Below the pieces are notes generated by a model that saw nothing but the letters and a program-made list of their open reading frames with translations, searched no databases and had not been told where the DNA came from. From Moorena sp. SS36440bin_2 (GTDB lineage: Bacteria > Cyanobacteriota > Cyanobacteriia > Cyanobacteriales > Coleofasciculaceae), in NCBI GenBank assembly GCA_011524395.1, contig WTKN01000058.1:1-37068 (forward strand): a DNA stretch of 37,068 bases, given 5' to 3'. The position numbers were made by a program, and so were the translations under genes. Each line of letters begins with the position of its first letter. Positions within the stretch are counted from its first letter, which is position 1. Positions 7,866-17,773 of the stretch are shown one piece after another.

Positions 7866-9314
7866 TTAAGTCTCTATATTATGAGGTTTATTTAAATTAT
7901 TTAATCTATTACCGGAAATATACCAGTTTAAGAACGCACCTAAGAACACAAGTGCTGCTAAACCAAAAAATACAAGTTGTAAACCCAACCAAGTTTCTGC
8001 GATCCCCGCTAAGGCTAAAGGTAAACTCAAGGCGATATTAATAGCATTGTTTTGTAGTCCGAAAACTTTGCCCCGCATCTCTTCTGGTGTTTCTGCCTGG
8101 ATGGTAGTCTGCATCGGGATACCTACCAAAGCCCCAAACCCACCCAATACCATGGTCATGAGTAAAGCCAGCCAGAGATTGTTAGTAAATAGGGACAACC
8201 CTACTAAGGCTACTCCCATACCCACAGAACCAGACAGACTCAAATTGACATGGGAGGTGTCATCAAACCAGTTTCCTAGGATTGCTGCACTAATCCCCAT
8301 CCCAATTCCACCTGCTGCTAACAAGAAGCCAAACTGGGAAGCGGTGATCCCAGGGAGGTTTTCCGCGAGTCTTACCGCCAGAACTGCTAAAGCAGCAAAA
8401 ACAGAAAACAGAATAACTTGTTGAATCATAGCATTGCGGACACTTCGATGGTGTTTTACGTAACTCAGACCATCGGCAATGTCTGCCCACACATGAGGTT
8501 GCTCAGCCTGAGACTTTTCCCGATTTTCACCCGTTCTCAGTAACAACAATACTAATCCTGCGATCGCATAAGACCCTCCTACCAAAACTTCTTTCCCCAA
8601 GTACACGCCGACATGTAGCTGAGCTCCCAACCTATCTGCTAAGGCTAACAACGGTTCACCCACAGCAAAACCAATGATTAAGGAAGCCATCATGGTTGTA
8701 GTATATAGGGAGTTGGCCGACAGTAGGTGCTGGGATTTCACAATCAAGGGAATTACCGCTTGTTCTGCTGGGGCAAAAAATTGGGTCAGGGTAGAGACTA
8801 GAAACGTAATCACTAATAAGACGTAAAAGCCTAGTGGAAGATTGGAGACCGATGTCGAGCCTTCAGTTAAAGACAACAACCCAGGCACTAACAACACCAG
8901 TGCCCCTCGCAACAGATTGGTTAGTACTAGCACATCTTTTTTTGACCACCGATCCACATAGACCCCAGCCAAGGAACCAAATAGAACGGCTGGGATGGTA
9001 AAGGCAATCATCACCGCTGATACCCAGCCACTGATAGTTTGATCAGCCCCTTGAAAGCGACTGGTTATCAAGGCAATCATTAACACCAGATAAACCTTGT
9101 CTGCTAGCTGAGAGAAGACTTGACCACTCCATAGGGCTAAGAAGTTGGAATTTTTTAGAACTGGTAGAAATCCTTTATCCGGTGATGAATCCAGTTCCTG
9201 ATCCTTTAGCTCATCACTGCTCGATGAGGGGTTTGCCACCAAATCAGACTTGGTGAAATCAGACGTGGGGTCTGGGGAGTGTTTTTGGTTTTTTCCAGTC
9301 TCCGATGATTGCAT
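7866..9314 (-). CDS. MFS transporter
   Basis: A 482-residue membrane protein with about 12 hydrophobic segments after a polar N-terminal tail of some 50 residues. The first helices read FLALWSGQVFSQLADKVYLV and the loop between helices 2 and 3 contains GVYVDRWSKKDVLV, the GxxxDRxxRR-type motif A of the major facilitator superfamily; a second copy-like loop, ILGNWFDDTSH, lies in the C half. The type resembles the MFS_3/enterobactin-exporter-like branch common in cyanobacteria. It sits 41 bases downstream of recO and 12 bases upstream of the GT4 gene, so co-transcription is likely. The substrate is unknown. Confidence 0.85.
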   Translation of the reverse strand: MQSSETGKNQKHSPDPTSDFTKSDLVANPSSSSDELKDQELDSSPDKGFLPVLKNSNFLALWSGQVFSQLADKVYLVLMIALITSRFQGADQTISGWVSAVMIAFTIPAVLFGSLAGVYVDRWSKKDVLVLTNLLRGALVLLVPGLLSLTEGSTSVSNLPLGFYVLLVITFLVSTLTQFFAPAEQAVIPLIVKSQHLLSANSLYTTTMMASLIIGFAVGEPLLALADRLGAQLHVGVYLGKEVLVGGSYAIAGLVLLLLRTGENREKSQAEQPHVWADIADGLSYVKHHRSVRNAMIQQVILFSVFAALAVLAVRLAENLPGITASQFGFLLAAGGIGMGISAAILGNWFDDTSHVNLSLSGSVGMGVALVGLSLFTNNLWLALLMTMVLGGFGALVGIPMQTTIQAETPEEMRGKVFGLQNNAINIALSLPLALAGIAETWLGLQLVFFGLAALVFLGAFLNWYISGNRLNNLNKPHNIET

Positions 9315-9355
9315 TCTGGCTTTTCTGGGTTAGGCTTTTTTAGCCTTTATTAGTA

Positions 9356-10291
9356 TTAATTAACAGACGACAACGAATCTACTAAAGCCGCTGAACGAAT
9401 TGAGCGACCAAAGTGATACTGAGCGTAATCTCGTAAAATTCGCTCCAACTTCACCCAGAGTGAATCTACAGACTCAGCCGCTTTCGACCCTCCTAATTGG
9501 TCTTTTAATAGTGTACTCAGCTGAGGTAATTCAGCAGCTGCCAGTTGTTGAAGCAGAGTTAACTCTAGAGCATTCAGCTTATGATTTACTCGTGGAGGAG
9601 GGGGTAGGATGACATCAGTATCAGGGTTGTCAATGGTTTCACTCAAGCTCTGTGCTTGATTCGGAATAGTTTGATTAGGTAAATGGTTCCGATTGGACTG
9701 ATCACTGACTAAACTAATAGTTCCACCTGCTTCTACACTAAAACCAACCCGCCAATTCGGGTCAGTTAAATCTGGCCTTAAACTGTGTTGTGTGATACAA
9801 CACAATTGTACTTGAGGTGCAATTCCGGCCAGGGCAAGCAGGTGAAAGACACCATGGGACAAATGAGCTAACACTAAGGACAACCCTGAGGGATTAGCCG
9901 TAATTTTAGGTAACTGCTCCAGACGTCGTAGATGTTCATTAAGTAGTTCGTAGAGTTCTTCCTGAGGTTGCTCACTCAAAGCATGACACAGAACTAATTC
10001 TGCCAGATACTGGCTAGCGGCTAGTTTACTAATATCCTGACTCAAGCCTGGGTAGGATTCTGTAGTTTCTGCTTGGATAATTTTATCTAGCGATCGCCCT
10101 TTTGCCAGCAGTAGTTGATTGACCACAAACAAGCCACTCCTACCACCTAATTTCGATTTCTGCTTCCTGGCCCCTGGTGCCGCTACCCGAATCAGACCAA
10201 ACTCCCTAGTTAAAATTGTCAGCAACCTGTCCGCTTCTCCTAGCGGTATACTTTTGAGATTAATTCCAGTGGCTTTGTAGGTTTGACTCAT
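9356..10291 (-). CDS. recO: DNA repair protein RecO
   Basis: RecO anneals single strands and helps RecR load RecA at SSB-coated gaps (RecFOR pathway). The 311-residue protein starts with the OB-fold pattern [39 protein letters not shown], then [19 protein letters not shown]. The helical C-terminal domain has a cysteine-containing stretch ([11 protein letters not shown]) at the usual zinc-site position. A low-complexity asparagine/proline-rich insert near residues 195-235 makes it longer than the roughly 240-residue proteobacterial enzyme, as is common in cyanobacteria. deoC lies 132 bases upstream, the MFS gene 41 bases downstream. Confidence 0.9.
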   Translation of the reverse strand: MSQTYKATGINLKSIPLGEADRLLTILTREFGLIRVAAPGARKQKSKLGGRSGLFVVNQLLLAKGRSLDKIIQAETTESYPGLSQDISKLAASQYLAELVLCHALSEQPQEELYELLNEHLRRLEQLPKITANPSGLSLVLAHLSHGVFHLLALAGIAPQVQLCCITQHSLRPDLTDPNWRVGFSVEAGGTISLVSDQSNRNHLPNQTIPNQAQSLSETIDNPDTDVILPPPPRVNHKLNALELTLLQQLAAAELPQLSTLLKDQLGGSKAAESVDSLWVKLERILRDYAQYHFGRSIRSAALVDSLSSVN

Positions 10292-10423
10292 TCGTCATGT
10301 TTACTGGTTAATTTTTTAGTTTTCATGTCAGCTATCAGCTATCAGTATTCAGCCGTTGGCCTATGGCCAGGTGGGGGAATGCGTCGCAATTTTGTTCAAT
10401 TTCCTATTTTTAATTTTTAATTT

Positions 10424-11104
10424 TTAATTTTTAATGTCTAGGTTATCCCGTTGTCGCAGCAAATCAGGACCACGAGAGGTGCCTAGCCTGGTTGCTCCAG
10501 CAATGACTAAATCGAAAGCTTGCTCGATGGTTCGGATACCTCCTGATGCCTTGATGCCAACTTGACCCTTGGTCACTTTTTTCAACAATTGGACATCATC
10601 AACTGTGGCACCACCATTCCAGCCAGTGCTGGTTTTGATAAATTGCGCCCCAGCATCCATACAGATTTCCGCAGCAAGACGTTTTTCCGTATCACTCAGC
10701 ACAGTAGTTTCCAAGATGACTTTGACAGTTTTACCCGTTTCTTCACAGATTTGGGCAATTTCTTGGTAAAGTTCCTCTGTTTTACCCACTTTCAAACCAC
10801 CAAGGTGAATCATTAGATCTAGCTCTGTCGCTCCATTTTCCACTGCCTCTTGGGCTTCATAAAGCTTAGCAGTGGGTGTTGTAGCACCACTCGGAAAACC
10901 AATGACGGTACAAACCTTTGGTACTCTACTGTGGAGGAGTTGAGCCGCTTGTTTAACGTAAACTGGCGGGACACACACTGTAGCAAACTTATATTGGTCT
11001 GCCTCTTGACACCATTTTTCCACCTGCTCTGGTGTAGCCGTGGGAATGAGCAGGGCATGGTCGATTAGGGGAGCAATATCAATGTCTGGATAGTCTATAT
11101 CCAT
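10424..11104 (-). CDS. deoC: Deoxyribose-phosphate aldolase DeoC
   Basis: DeoC reversibly cleaves 2-deoxyribose 5-phosphate to glyceraldehyde 3-phosphate and acetaldehyde in deoxynucleoside breakdown. The 226-residue TIM-barrel protein shows [59 protein letters not shown], the Schiff-base lysine in FIKTSTGW and the second active-site lysine in [10 protein letters not shown]. Length and motifs are normal. It heads the minus-strand group with recO, MFS and GT4, an order I recall as common in cyanobacteria. Confidence 0.93.
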   Translation of the reverse strand: MDIDYPDIDIAPLIDHALLIPTATPEQVEKWCQEADQYKFATVCVPPVYVKQAAQLLHSRVPKVCTVIGFPSGATTPTAKLYEAQEAVENGATELDLMIHLGGLKVGKTEELYQEIAQICEETGKTVKVILETTVLSDTEKRLAAEICMDAGAQFIKTSTGWNGGATVDDVQLLKKVTKGQVGIKASGGIRTIEQAFDLVIAGATRLGTSRGPDLLRQRDNLDIKN

Positions 11105-11527
11105 TGCCTCATCAGATACTTAAGTAAAAATCAACCAGCTTTTAAGTATAACAGTTAACTATCAATCCCCAACCCTTAACCGTCAGATCACCCAGGGAAA
11201 ACCCATACAGTTTTAGAACAGTAATATTTAGGTAGACTTTAACTGTGTAAGACTATATATTAATTAATTACGGTGATTTTTATCAACATTTAGTGATGAA
11301 ATAATCAACCCGATCACCATTTATTATAGTGATGAATAAAATTCGTTTTTTTTAACGAAAATAGTGTGTATAAAGCTGCGCTTATTACTGCATCGCTCTT
11401 GCCTCTTGCCTCTTGCCTCTTGCCTCTTACCTCTTGCCTATCCCCTGCTCCCTGCTCCCTGCTCCCTAAAACCCAGAAATTTGACCTCACTGAATTGCAA
11501 CCGCTGTAAATTAACCCCTGAGTAACC
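11105..11527. other. Intergenic region with heptamer tandem repeats
   Basis: The divergent gap between deoC and the LpxB-related gene. Its left half is AT-rich promoter-like DNA. From about 11395 to 11438 there is a run of the heptamer GCCTCTT, then at about 11446-11467 a run of GCTCCCT. No gene. Confidence 0.7.
11395..11467. repeat. Pyrimidine-rich heptamer tandem repeats (STRR type)
   Basis: About six units of GCCTCTT with one variant (ACCTCTT), followed after a few bases by about three units of GCTCCCT. Both are 7-mers with six pyrimidines. Similar arrays recur at about 24339-24382, 25288-25345, 27087-27112 and 34035-34083 with other heptamers. Short tandemly repeated repetitive sequences of this length are known from filamentous cyanobacteria. 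Confidence 0.85.
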
Positions 11528-12799
11528 ATGCGTTTACTATGCCTGAGCAATGGTCATGGAGAGGATGTGATTGCTGTCCAAATTCTACAGGAATTGCAAC
11601 ATTACTCGATTTGTCCAGAACTAGCCGCCTTACCCTTGGTTGGGGAAGGAAAAGCTTATGTGCCATTAGATATCCCCATTATCGGCTCCGTTGAGCAGAT
11701 GCCATCGGGTGGATTTATCTATATGTCCCAACAGCAAGTGTGGCGTGATGTGCAGGGAGGCTTAGTGCAATTGATTTGGTCTCAATTAAAAGCAATTCGC
11801 CGTTGGGCTAAATCAGGGGACTTTATCCTAGCAGTAGGCGATATCGTACCACTGTTGTTTGCCTGGTGGAGTGGTTTACCCTATGGCTTTGTTGGTACTG
11901 CCAAATCCGAATACTATTTGCGGGATGAATCGGGATGGTTAGCCAATCGACCCCGTTGGGAAGGGTGGTCAGGCTCGGTATATTTGCCTTGGGAGCGTTG
12001 GCTGATGTCTAATCGCCGTTGTCATGGGGTTTTTCCTAGAGATACCCTGACCACAGAGATCTTAAAGCAGTGGTCTATCCCAGCTTTTGATCTGGGTAAT
12101 CCGATGATGGATGGGATTTATCCAGACTATCCAGAACCGATGGTTTATGACAAAAATGCAGAATTAAACGAAACTAAGCGTACCCTAACCATTACCTTAC
12201 TACCGGGTTCCAGAATACCGGAAGCTTATCACAACTGGGATCAAATTATCTTGGCAGCATCAGGGTTACTGGATACTTTTGCGTCGCGATCGCTTTTGTT
12301 TCTCGCTGCCATTGCTCCAGGATTAAGCCAAGACCCTTTACGGGAGGTTTTAGTCGCTCATAGTTGGAGTGAAGCCACCCTGCCATCCCATCCATTCAAT
12401 CTCCAGCTCCAGGACAAACAAGCTTTGGCCTTTACCAAGCAAAATGGCACACTGATTTTAACCCAGAACGACTATAACCTCTGCCTGCTCCAAGGGGATT
12501 TCTGTATCGCCATGGCAGGCACAGCCACAGAGCAATTTGTCGGGTTAGGAAAACCAGCCATTGCCATGGCAGGAGTTGGTCCCCAATATACCCCTGCTTT
12601 TGCCGAAGCCCAAACTCGCTTGTTAGGTCCATCGTTAGTAATAGCACAGCAACCAGAATTTGTGGCAACCATAGCGAAAGAGTTATTCCAGAATCCCGAC
12701 AAGTTACAGCTAATAGCAGAAAATGGTCAGCGACGCCTTGGTCAACCAGGGGCAGCAGATCGGATTGCTAAGTGTTTGATAGAAAAGATTAATTCTTAA
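11528..12799 (+). CDS. Lipid-A-disaccharide synthase-related protein (LpxB paralogue)
   Basis: A 423-residue protein of a cyanobacterial family distantly related to LpxB and annotated as lipid-A-disaccharide synthase-related. It begins RLLCLSNGHGEDVIAVQIL, where the NGHGED replaces the TGEVSGD of true LpxB, and has LAVGDIVPLLFAWWSGLPYG, LPGSRIPEAYHNWDQI and a late block IAMAGTATEQFVGLGKPAIAMAG that corresponds to the donor-binding segment of GT-B enzymes. A true lpxB lies at 309-1541, so this is a second, divergent member whose acceptor is unknown. It stands alone on the plus strand, about 640 bases before the DUF3326 gene. Confidence 0.8.
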   Translation: MRLLCLSNGHGEDVIAVQILQELQHYSICPELAALPLVGEGKAYVPLDIPIIGSVEQMPSGGFIYMSQQQVWRDVQGGLVQLIWSQLKAIRRWAKSGDFILAVGDIVPLLFAWWSGLPYGFVGTAKSEYYLRDESGWLANRPRWEGWSGSVYLPWERWLMSNRRCHGVFPRDTLTTEILKQWSIPAFDLGNPMMDGIYPDYPEPMVYDKNAELNETKRTLTITLLPGSRIPEAYHNWDQIILAASGLLDTFASRSLLFLAAIAPGLSQDPLREVLVAHSWSEATLPSHPFNLQLQDKQALAFTKQNGTLILTQNDYNLCLLQGDFCIAMAGTATEQFVGLGKPAIAMAGVGPQYTPAFAEAQTRLLGPSLVIAQQPEFVATIAKELFQNPDKLQLIAENGQRRLGQPGAADRIAKCLIEKINS

Positions 12800-13435
12800 G
12801 GATTAATTATTAATTCTATAGCAATTCTACGACTTGTGAGGTACAAATATCTTGGTTTTATGGAGTAGGGAGCAGGGATTAGGGAGCAGGTAAGACATAA
12901 GAGGCAAGACCCAATAGTCAAAAATTATGTGTACCTCATGAGTCCTATAAACGCTATATATTATATCATAGTAATGAGGTACACACTATTTTTTTTCAAT
13001 TCCCTAGTCCCGGTTTGCTTAAAAAAAGATGCTATGCTATAAAATTTATCACCAATCATAGATACATTTAAAACTATATAGTTATTTTTTGATTAGTGCA
13101 TAATTCGTAAATTTTGGCTCTGTAAAATTCGCAGTAGCAGCCAATAAAAATTGACAAAACCATTATCAAAAAAGAGATGGATCCCAGTCTGATTTAGGAT
13201 TTTCACAAAATTTAATATTTTTTTTATACCATGAAAAGTAATTATTACGATACACTGGCTAAGTGGAAAACTTAGGAGGCAATAATATGAAAGATAAAAG
13301 ATTGATTACCCCAAGTTTTCGCCCTTGCTGAATCAATGGGAATTAGACCTACTGAGTTAATTCGTAAGCCAGTCGATGATTAGTGTAAAACTCATCCTGT
13401 TGGCTGAATCAGTTGTTAATAAGTAAATACAGATA
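12800..13435. other. Long AT-rich gap before the biosynthetic cluster
   Basis: Holds a TATAGCAATTCTACGAC repeat near 12818, TGAGGTAC-type repeats near 12838 and 12975 and an inverted GTACCTCA near 12931, a GGGAGCAGG purine run near 12867-12890, then about 300 bases of AT-rich DNA suitable for a promoter of the downstream cluster. A broken micro-ORF lies at 13287-13383. No intact gene. Confidence 0.65.
13287..13383 (+). pseudogene. Frameshifted micro-ORF upstream of the cluster
   Basis: A strong Shine-Dalgarno AGGAGG (13274-13279) sits eight bases before an ATG. The frame gives MKDKRLITPSFRPC and stops. If one base is removed in the CCCCAAG tract (13309-13315), the frame continues as VFALAESMGIRPTELIRKPVDD and stops at TAG 13381. 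The good ribosome site and protein-like continuation suggest a small gene recently broken by a +1 frameshift, or a short leader peptide. I do not recognise the family. Confidence 0.35.
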
Positions 13436-14746
13436 ATGACCCAAGTCTATACCAAAGATTTTGAAATCCAATGCTCTCCCTCACAGCGCACATGGAGAGA
13501 AATTTCCCAAAAAATTGCTGCGCTTCCCTTACCAGGTGTTCCCATTCGCTTGATTTTAACCAAGGTTGAAGGAGATACTCTCACCTTTGAATCCAGCTTT
13601 ATCGATACAGACAGAAAGCCGGTTTGGTCATCATTACTAGATATTAATATTCGTCAACGGGTTTCTAACCAACCGTTTGTAGCAGTTAGTATTATTCCCA
13701 CCGGAGTCAGAGCAGAAATTGGTGGTTTTGCGGGAGATGCTACTCCCAGTACCAATTTGTTAGCGACCGCTTGTGACTATCTGGTCACGAATCCCAATGC
13801 CGTTACAGCTTCGGATATCTATTTCGGTCAGGATAATGTGCTTTATCTGGAAGGGAATCTGATTTGTCAGTTACTACTGGGTAATATTGGAGTCATTCCA
13901 GAGAAGCGCAAAAACATTGCAGCGATTATTGAAAAGCCCAAAGATGAGCGATTTTTAAATAATGTTATTAATGCGCTCAATGGCTTGCGTGCTGTAGGGG
14001 GAATTAATATCGACCCTGTAGTGGTAACGGGTGGCCCAGTAGAAACTGCCTGTACCTATTCCCAGTATGGTAATGCTTCCGGGGAATTTAAAGGTATGGA
14101 CGAGTTGATGAAGGCTCTAGATGTGGTGGAAAATTCTTCCGCTAGGGCGGTGGCTTTAATGACCACTTTGGAAGTAGACGATAAAATTCGTCAAGCTTAC
14201 TACCGAGGGGAATCTATCCCCAATCCTTGGGGCGGTGCGGAAGCAATTATGACCCACATGCTCACTAATTTCTATCCCTTTACTGCTGCCCATGCTCCCT
14301 TATTATTAGAGTGGGAACATACGGGATTTGGTAAATTAGTAGACCCTAGGGATGGAGCAGAATTAATTTCCAGTGCCTATGTTTGTTCGCCCCTCAATGG
14401 TTTAATCAATTCTCCCCGTCCGGTAAGGTTTGACACTCCCGTAGCAGCAGGGGAAACCAGGATTTCTGTGGAGAATGTTTCGGCGGTGGTAATGCCAGAA
14501 ACAACCGTGGGAAATATTCCGTTCTTAGCATCTTTAGACCAAGGTGTGCCGGTAATCTTAGTTAAAGATAATACCACTAAGTACGATATTACTCCTGAAA
14601 GATTGCAAATTGAAACTAAAGGCAACCCGATATATCGTGTCAATAGCTACATGGAGGCGGCGGGATTACTGTTAGCCTTACGTAATGGTATTGCAGTTGA
14701 AAGTACAACTCGCCCAATGCCGCAACTTCAGCCAATTTTTCTGTAG
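13436..14746 (+). CDS. DUF3326-family protein
   Basis: A 436-residue protein I recognise as DUF3326-type, a family of unknown function in cyanobacteria and some eukaryotes. Characteristic features are VAVSIIPTGVRAEIGGFAGD followed by ATPSTNLLATACDYLVTNPN (about residues 80-120), DNVLYLEGNLICQLLLG, and the middle block VVTGGPVETACTYSQYGNAS with GMDELMKALDVVENS. No signal peptide or membrane segment is seen. It heads a run of nine plus-strand genes and its stop is only three bases from the start of a PLP decarboxylase, so the two are almost certainly translated from one message. The tight pairing suggests a role in the same pathway, perhaps on an amino acid or amine substrate; that is inference. 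No catalytic motif can be named. Confidence 0.7.
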   Translation: MTQVYTKDFEIQCSPSQRTWREISQKIAALPLPGVPIRLILTKVEGDTLTFESSFIDTDRKPVWSSLLDINIRQRVSNQPFVAVSIIPTGVRAEIGGFAGDATPSTNLLATACDYLVTNPNAVTASDIYFGQDNVLYLEGNLICQLLLGNIGVIPEKRKNIAAIIEKPKDERFLNNVINALNGLRAVGGINIDPVVVTGGPVETACTYSQYGNASGEFKGMDELMKALDVVENSSARAVALMTTLEVDDKIRQAYYRGESIPNPWGGAEAIMTHMLTNFYPFTAAHAPLLLEWEHTGFGKLVDPRDGAELISSAYVCSPLNGLINSPRPVRFDTPVAAGETRISVENVSAVVMPETTVGNIPFLASLDQGVPVILVKDNTTKYDITPERLQIETKGNPIYRVNSYMEAAGLLLALRNGIAVESTTRPMPQLQPIFL

Positions 14747-14749
14747 CTT

Positions 14750-16072
14750 ATGACTCAACCTTCTTCTGCTTATAAGCTCATCGCATCTCATAATCAGGAT
14801 GTTCAGGTGAGTCTTTATACTCCTGCCCACCAAGGAGTTGCTCAAAATAGCGTACGCCTGAGTGAAGAGATATATCAATATGATGTACCATTTCTGACTC
14901 GCCCTCGCACTGAGAGCATCGAAAAACATTTCTCTGAAATGTATGGCACTAAACATACGTTTTGGCTAACTGGGGGAGGCACTCAAGGGGTTTTAACCGC
15001 TTGTGCTTTATTGGGTACTCAGTACAAGCGAGTGGCGATCGCCCTCAACAGTCATATTGCCACCATAAACGGCATCATTTTAGCCGGATTAGAGCCTTAC
15101 TTTATTCCTTCTGAGTCCCTGATGCCTAATACTGAAGAGGTGATTACGGCTTTAGAAACCAGTGGCGTATCGGCTTTGTTACTAACTCATCCGAGTTATG
15201 AAGGTGTAACTATTGATATTGGTAAGATAGCTGATTACTGTCGCAAGCACGATCTGGCTTTAGCAGTAGATGAAGCCCACGGTAGTCATTTTCCCTTTCT
15301 GGACGAACAATGGCAATCAGCGATCGCATTTAAGGCAGATATCGTCACCCATAGTATGCACAAATATACTGGGAGTTTGGTACAAACTGCTTTATTGCAT
15401 TTACCCACTGACTCTAGGTTTAGTATTGAACAAGTTATGGGGGTGATGCCTTTATTTGAAACCACTACCCGCAGTAACCTGTTAATGCTGAGTATTGAAG
15501 ATGCGATTAAGAAGGGGTATTCTGAGGAAGGTCAAGCTTTATTTTGGCAAGCTATTGGTGAATGCGATCGCCTGCGTAGTCAATTGGATACTTACGGCAA
15601 GGTGTTAACTTACGATCCTCAAGTTAGCGATCCTCTGAAAATCTATTTAAAAAGCGATCGCACTACAGGGCAAGAGTTAGCAGAGCTGTTGTACGAACGC
15701 GGGATTGATGGGGAATTTGCTGGTGAAGAGGGATTGTTATTAATTTTCTCTTTCCATCACAATCCACAAGATTTCCAATTTATGAGAGAAACCTTAGCAG
15801 CAATTGTGCCAAGTTTGAGGGAAAAAGCACCAAAAGAGACGTTATCTGACAGTTACTTTTGCCGTCGCCCTCAAATGAGGACTTTACCTAAAGATGCTTT
15901 CTTTAGCCGGAAAGAAAAATTACCCATTGGGCAAGCATTAGGTAAAATAAGCGGTTGCTGTATCAAGAAAGTTCCCCCAGGGAGTCCAATTTTGATACCA
16001 GGAGAAGAAGTTACTCAGTGGCATCTGCAACGTTTATCTCCTGATACTGTTGTTGAAGTAGTGGGGGAGTGA
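14750..16072 (+). CDS. PLP-dependent Orn/Lys/Arg-type decarboxylase
   Basis: A 440-residue fold-type I PLP enzyme of the Orn/Lys/Arg decarboxylase family without the N-terminal wing domain, like the short Gram-positive and cyanobacterial enzymes. Seen in order: YTPAHQGV (substrate-loop equivalent), FWLTGGGTQG (phosphate cup, about 72-80), LLLTHPSYEGVTIDI, the cofactor-ring aspartate and histidine in AVDEAHGSHFPF (172-183), and the Schiff-base lysine Lys205 in THSMHKYTGSL. The C-terminal small domain ends in IPGEEVTQWHLQRLSPDT, typical of the family. The reaction would release CO2 from a basic amino acid to give a polyamine precursor; the substrate is not readable. It is three bases from DUF3326 and six from the first methyltransferase. 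Confidence 0.85.
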   Translation: MTQPSSAYKLIASHNQDVQVSLYTPAHQGVAQNSVRLSEEIYQYDVPFLTRPRTESIEKHFSEMYGTKHTFWLTGGGTQGVLTACALLGTQYKRVAIALNSHIATINGIILAGLEPYFIPSESLMPNTEEVITALETSGVSALLLTHPSYEGVTIDIGKIADYCRKHDLALAVDEAHGSHFPFLDEQWQSAIAFKADIVTHSMHKYTGSLVQTALLHLPTDSRFSIEQVMGVMPLFETTTRSNLLMLSIEDAIKKGYSEEGQALFWQAIGECDRLRSQLDTYGKVLTYDPQVSDPLKIYLKSDRTTGQELAELLYERGIDGEFAGEEGLLLIFSFHHNPQDFQFMRETLAAIVPSLREKAPKETLSDSYFCRRPQMRTLPKDAFFSRKEKLPIGQALGKISGCCIKKVPPGSPILIPGEEVTQWHLQRLSPDTVVEVVGE

Positions 16073-16078
16073 TTAACG

Positions 16079-16711
16079 ATGATCGAAGAACAAGCCAAAG
16101 ATTTTTTAGAAACAAGACCTTGGTTATCTGGGATTTGCGATAGCGAAAGTACTGAGGAATTAAAAACTAAGTACGATAGTTGGGCGAATACCTATGATGC
16201 AGATGTAGGAGAAGATTGGTCTTTTATGCCTGCCAACATAGCACGGACATTAAGCAAACTTCTTCCTAATAAAGATGCCACAATCTTAGATGCTGGTGCT
16301 GGGACAGGGTTAGTGGGTGAAGCCTTAGCCCAACAGGGATATACTAATGTGACTGCTGTTGATTTGTCAGAAAAAATGTTAGCGATCGCTAAAGAGAGAC
16401 AAGTCTACAAGGCTCTCCATCAGTGTAATTTAGAAGATTCCCAAATTTTTAGCAATTCAGTAACTTTTGAGGCTATTATTGCTGCAGGGATTTTTGCTTA
16501 TGCTCATGCTGGGGTTGAGGTATTAAACAATCTATTCAGTCTTTTAAAGGAAGAAGGAATCTTCTTGTTCACGATACGGGAAGATTATCGCCGTGAAATG
16601 CAAACAGCCTTAGAGCAATTACCGTGGACACTAGTTAGTGAAGAGGGTTTTCCGATATATGACGAAGCCAAGTTGATGTATCTTCTGGCTTTTAAAAAGG
16701 AGCGATCTTAA
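16079..16711 (+). CDS. Class I SAM-dependent methyltransferase, copy 1
   Basis: A 210-residue METTL27/WBSCR27-like methyltransferase. It has the preface LKTKYDSWANTYDADV, SAM motif I in ILDAGAGTGLVGEAL (about 69-83), post-I AVDLSEKMLAIAK, and a later FEAIIAAGIFAYAHAG strand corresponding to motif II. A strong GGGGGAG lies before the ATG, only six bases after the decarboxylase stop. From about residue 46 to the penultimate residue it is identical to copy 2 at 19249-19881, and the DNA from about 16211 to 16706 also appears identical by eye, while the first 45 residues differ at several positions. The neighbour genes suggest it methylates an intermediate of the same pathway. Confidence 0.85.
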   Translation: MIEEQAKDFLETRPWLSGICDSESTEELKTKYDSWANTYDADVGEDWSFMPANIARTLSKLLPNKDATILDAGAGTGLVGEALAQQGYTNVTAVDLSEKMLAIAKERQVYKALHQCNLEDSQIFSNSVTFEAIIAAGIFAYAHAGVEVLNNLFSLLKEEGIFLFTIREDYRREMQTALEQLPWTLVSEEGFPIYDEAKLMYLLAFKKERS

Positions 16712-16759
16712 TGATTTAGAAAATTGAAAGACCGACTATATCTTGAGGATTTAGGATTT

Positions 16760-17773
16760 ATGTCCAATGAAATTCTGCTAGACAACTGGTATATTGTTGG
16801 TAAAATAGACGACATAAAACCAGGTAGTAAGAAGAAACAAAAGTTATTTGGAGAAGAACTAATCTTATGGCGCGGCAACTCTCCTGAATCTCCCGTTCTC
16901 GCATGGCAGGATAGATGCATCCATCGGGGTGTTTCTCTTAATCTGGGAAAGATAGTTGGCGATCGCCTTACTTGTATGTATCATGGATGGGAGTACGATC
17001 AATCTGGCAAGTGCGTAATTATCCCATCTCTTCCTGGGGAGGCACCTCCAGCAAGTTTTTGCGTAAAGACCTATAAGTGTAAAGAATGTTTCGGCTATGT
17101 ATGGGTTAGCCTAGGGAACCCTACTCAAAACATTCCGCCATTTCCAGAATGGGACAATTTGGAGTATCGTAAACTGCTGGTTGGTCCTTACCACTTTCGG
17201 ACTAGTGGATTTCGTGTCATCGAAAATTCCTTCGATCTCTCTCATCTTCCTTTTGCACACTCCAGCTCTTTAGGAGATCCAAGTCACCCTACAGTTGGAG
17301 ATTATGAAGTGGAATTTAACCAAGAGAAACTCACCATAGGCAACCTTAGCCAATGGCATCGAGATCCTGATTGTACTGCTACTGGTAATGGTTCCTTAAC
17401 CAACTATCCATTCATAAATATCTATCCTCACCTGAAGATACACGCACTTAAACATATATACAATACCAGCAGAACTATGCACTGGGTTATGAATGTTACC
17501 CCAATAGAGGAGGAAGAATGTTTGGTCTGGGTAACATTCATAATGAACTATGGACAAGAAATACCAGAATCAGAGATGCAAGCTATCCAAGACAAGATTG
17601 CTCGTGAAGATGCTTTGCTCTTAGAATCGCAACGTCCAGCATGTCTGCCTCTAGTTCCTTCAAATAATATTGATAGGCAATTTTTACCAGAAGTACATGT
17701 TAAGTGCGATCGGGCATCTGTAGCTTACCGTCGATGGCTCAAGGATTTAGGAATTACTTTCGGGGTTTGTTGA
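16760..17773 (+). CDS. Rieske-type oxygenase alpha subunit
   Basis: A Rieske non-haem iron oxygenase of the VanA/pheophorbide-oxygenase-like branch. The [2Fe-2S] ligands are Cys53 and His55 in DRCIHRG and Cys72 and His75 in CMYHGW. The mononuclear iron ligands are the two histidines in ENSFDLSHLPFAH (about 162 and 167). The late segment QDKIAREDALLLESQRP and VHVKCDRASVAYRRWL is the C-terminal signature of this branch. Such enzymes hydroxylate, demethylate or desaturate small molecules and need an external reductase, which is not in this window. I prefer ATG 16760 with a TAGGA just upstream; an in-frame TTG at 16724 adds 12 residues. The gene lies between the methyltransferase and CmcI-like genes of cassette 1 and has no counterpart in cassette 2. 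Confidence 0.85.
   Translation: MSNEILLDNWYIVGKIDDIKPGSKKKQKLFGEELILWRGNSPESPVLAWQDRCIHRGVSLNLGKIVGDRLTCMYHGWEYDQSGKCVIIPSLPGEAPPASFCVKTYKCKECFGYVWVSLGNPTQNIPPFPEWDNLEYRKLLVGPYHFRTSGFRVIENSFDLSHLPFAHSSSLGDPSHPTVGDYEVEFNQEKLTIGNLSQWHRDPDCTATGNGSLTNYPFINIYPHLKIHALKHIYNTSRTMHWVMNVTPIEEEECLVWVTFIMNYGQEIPESEMQAIQDKIAREDALLLESQRPACLPLVPSNNIDRQFLPEVHVKCDRASVAYRRWLKDLGITFGVC

Noticed and set aside
11395-11467. CRISPR-like repetition
   Set aside because: The units are 7-base tandem repeats without spacers.
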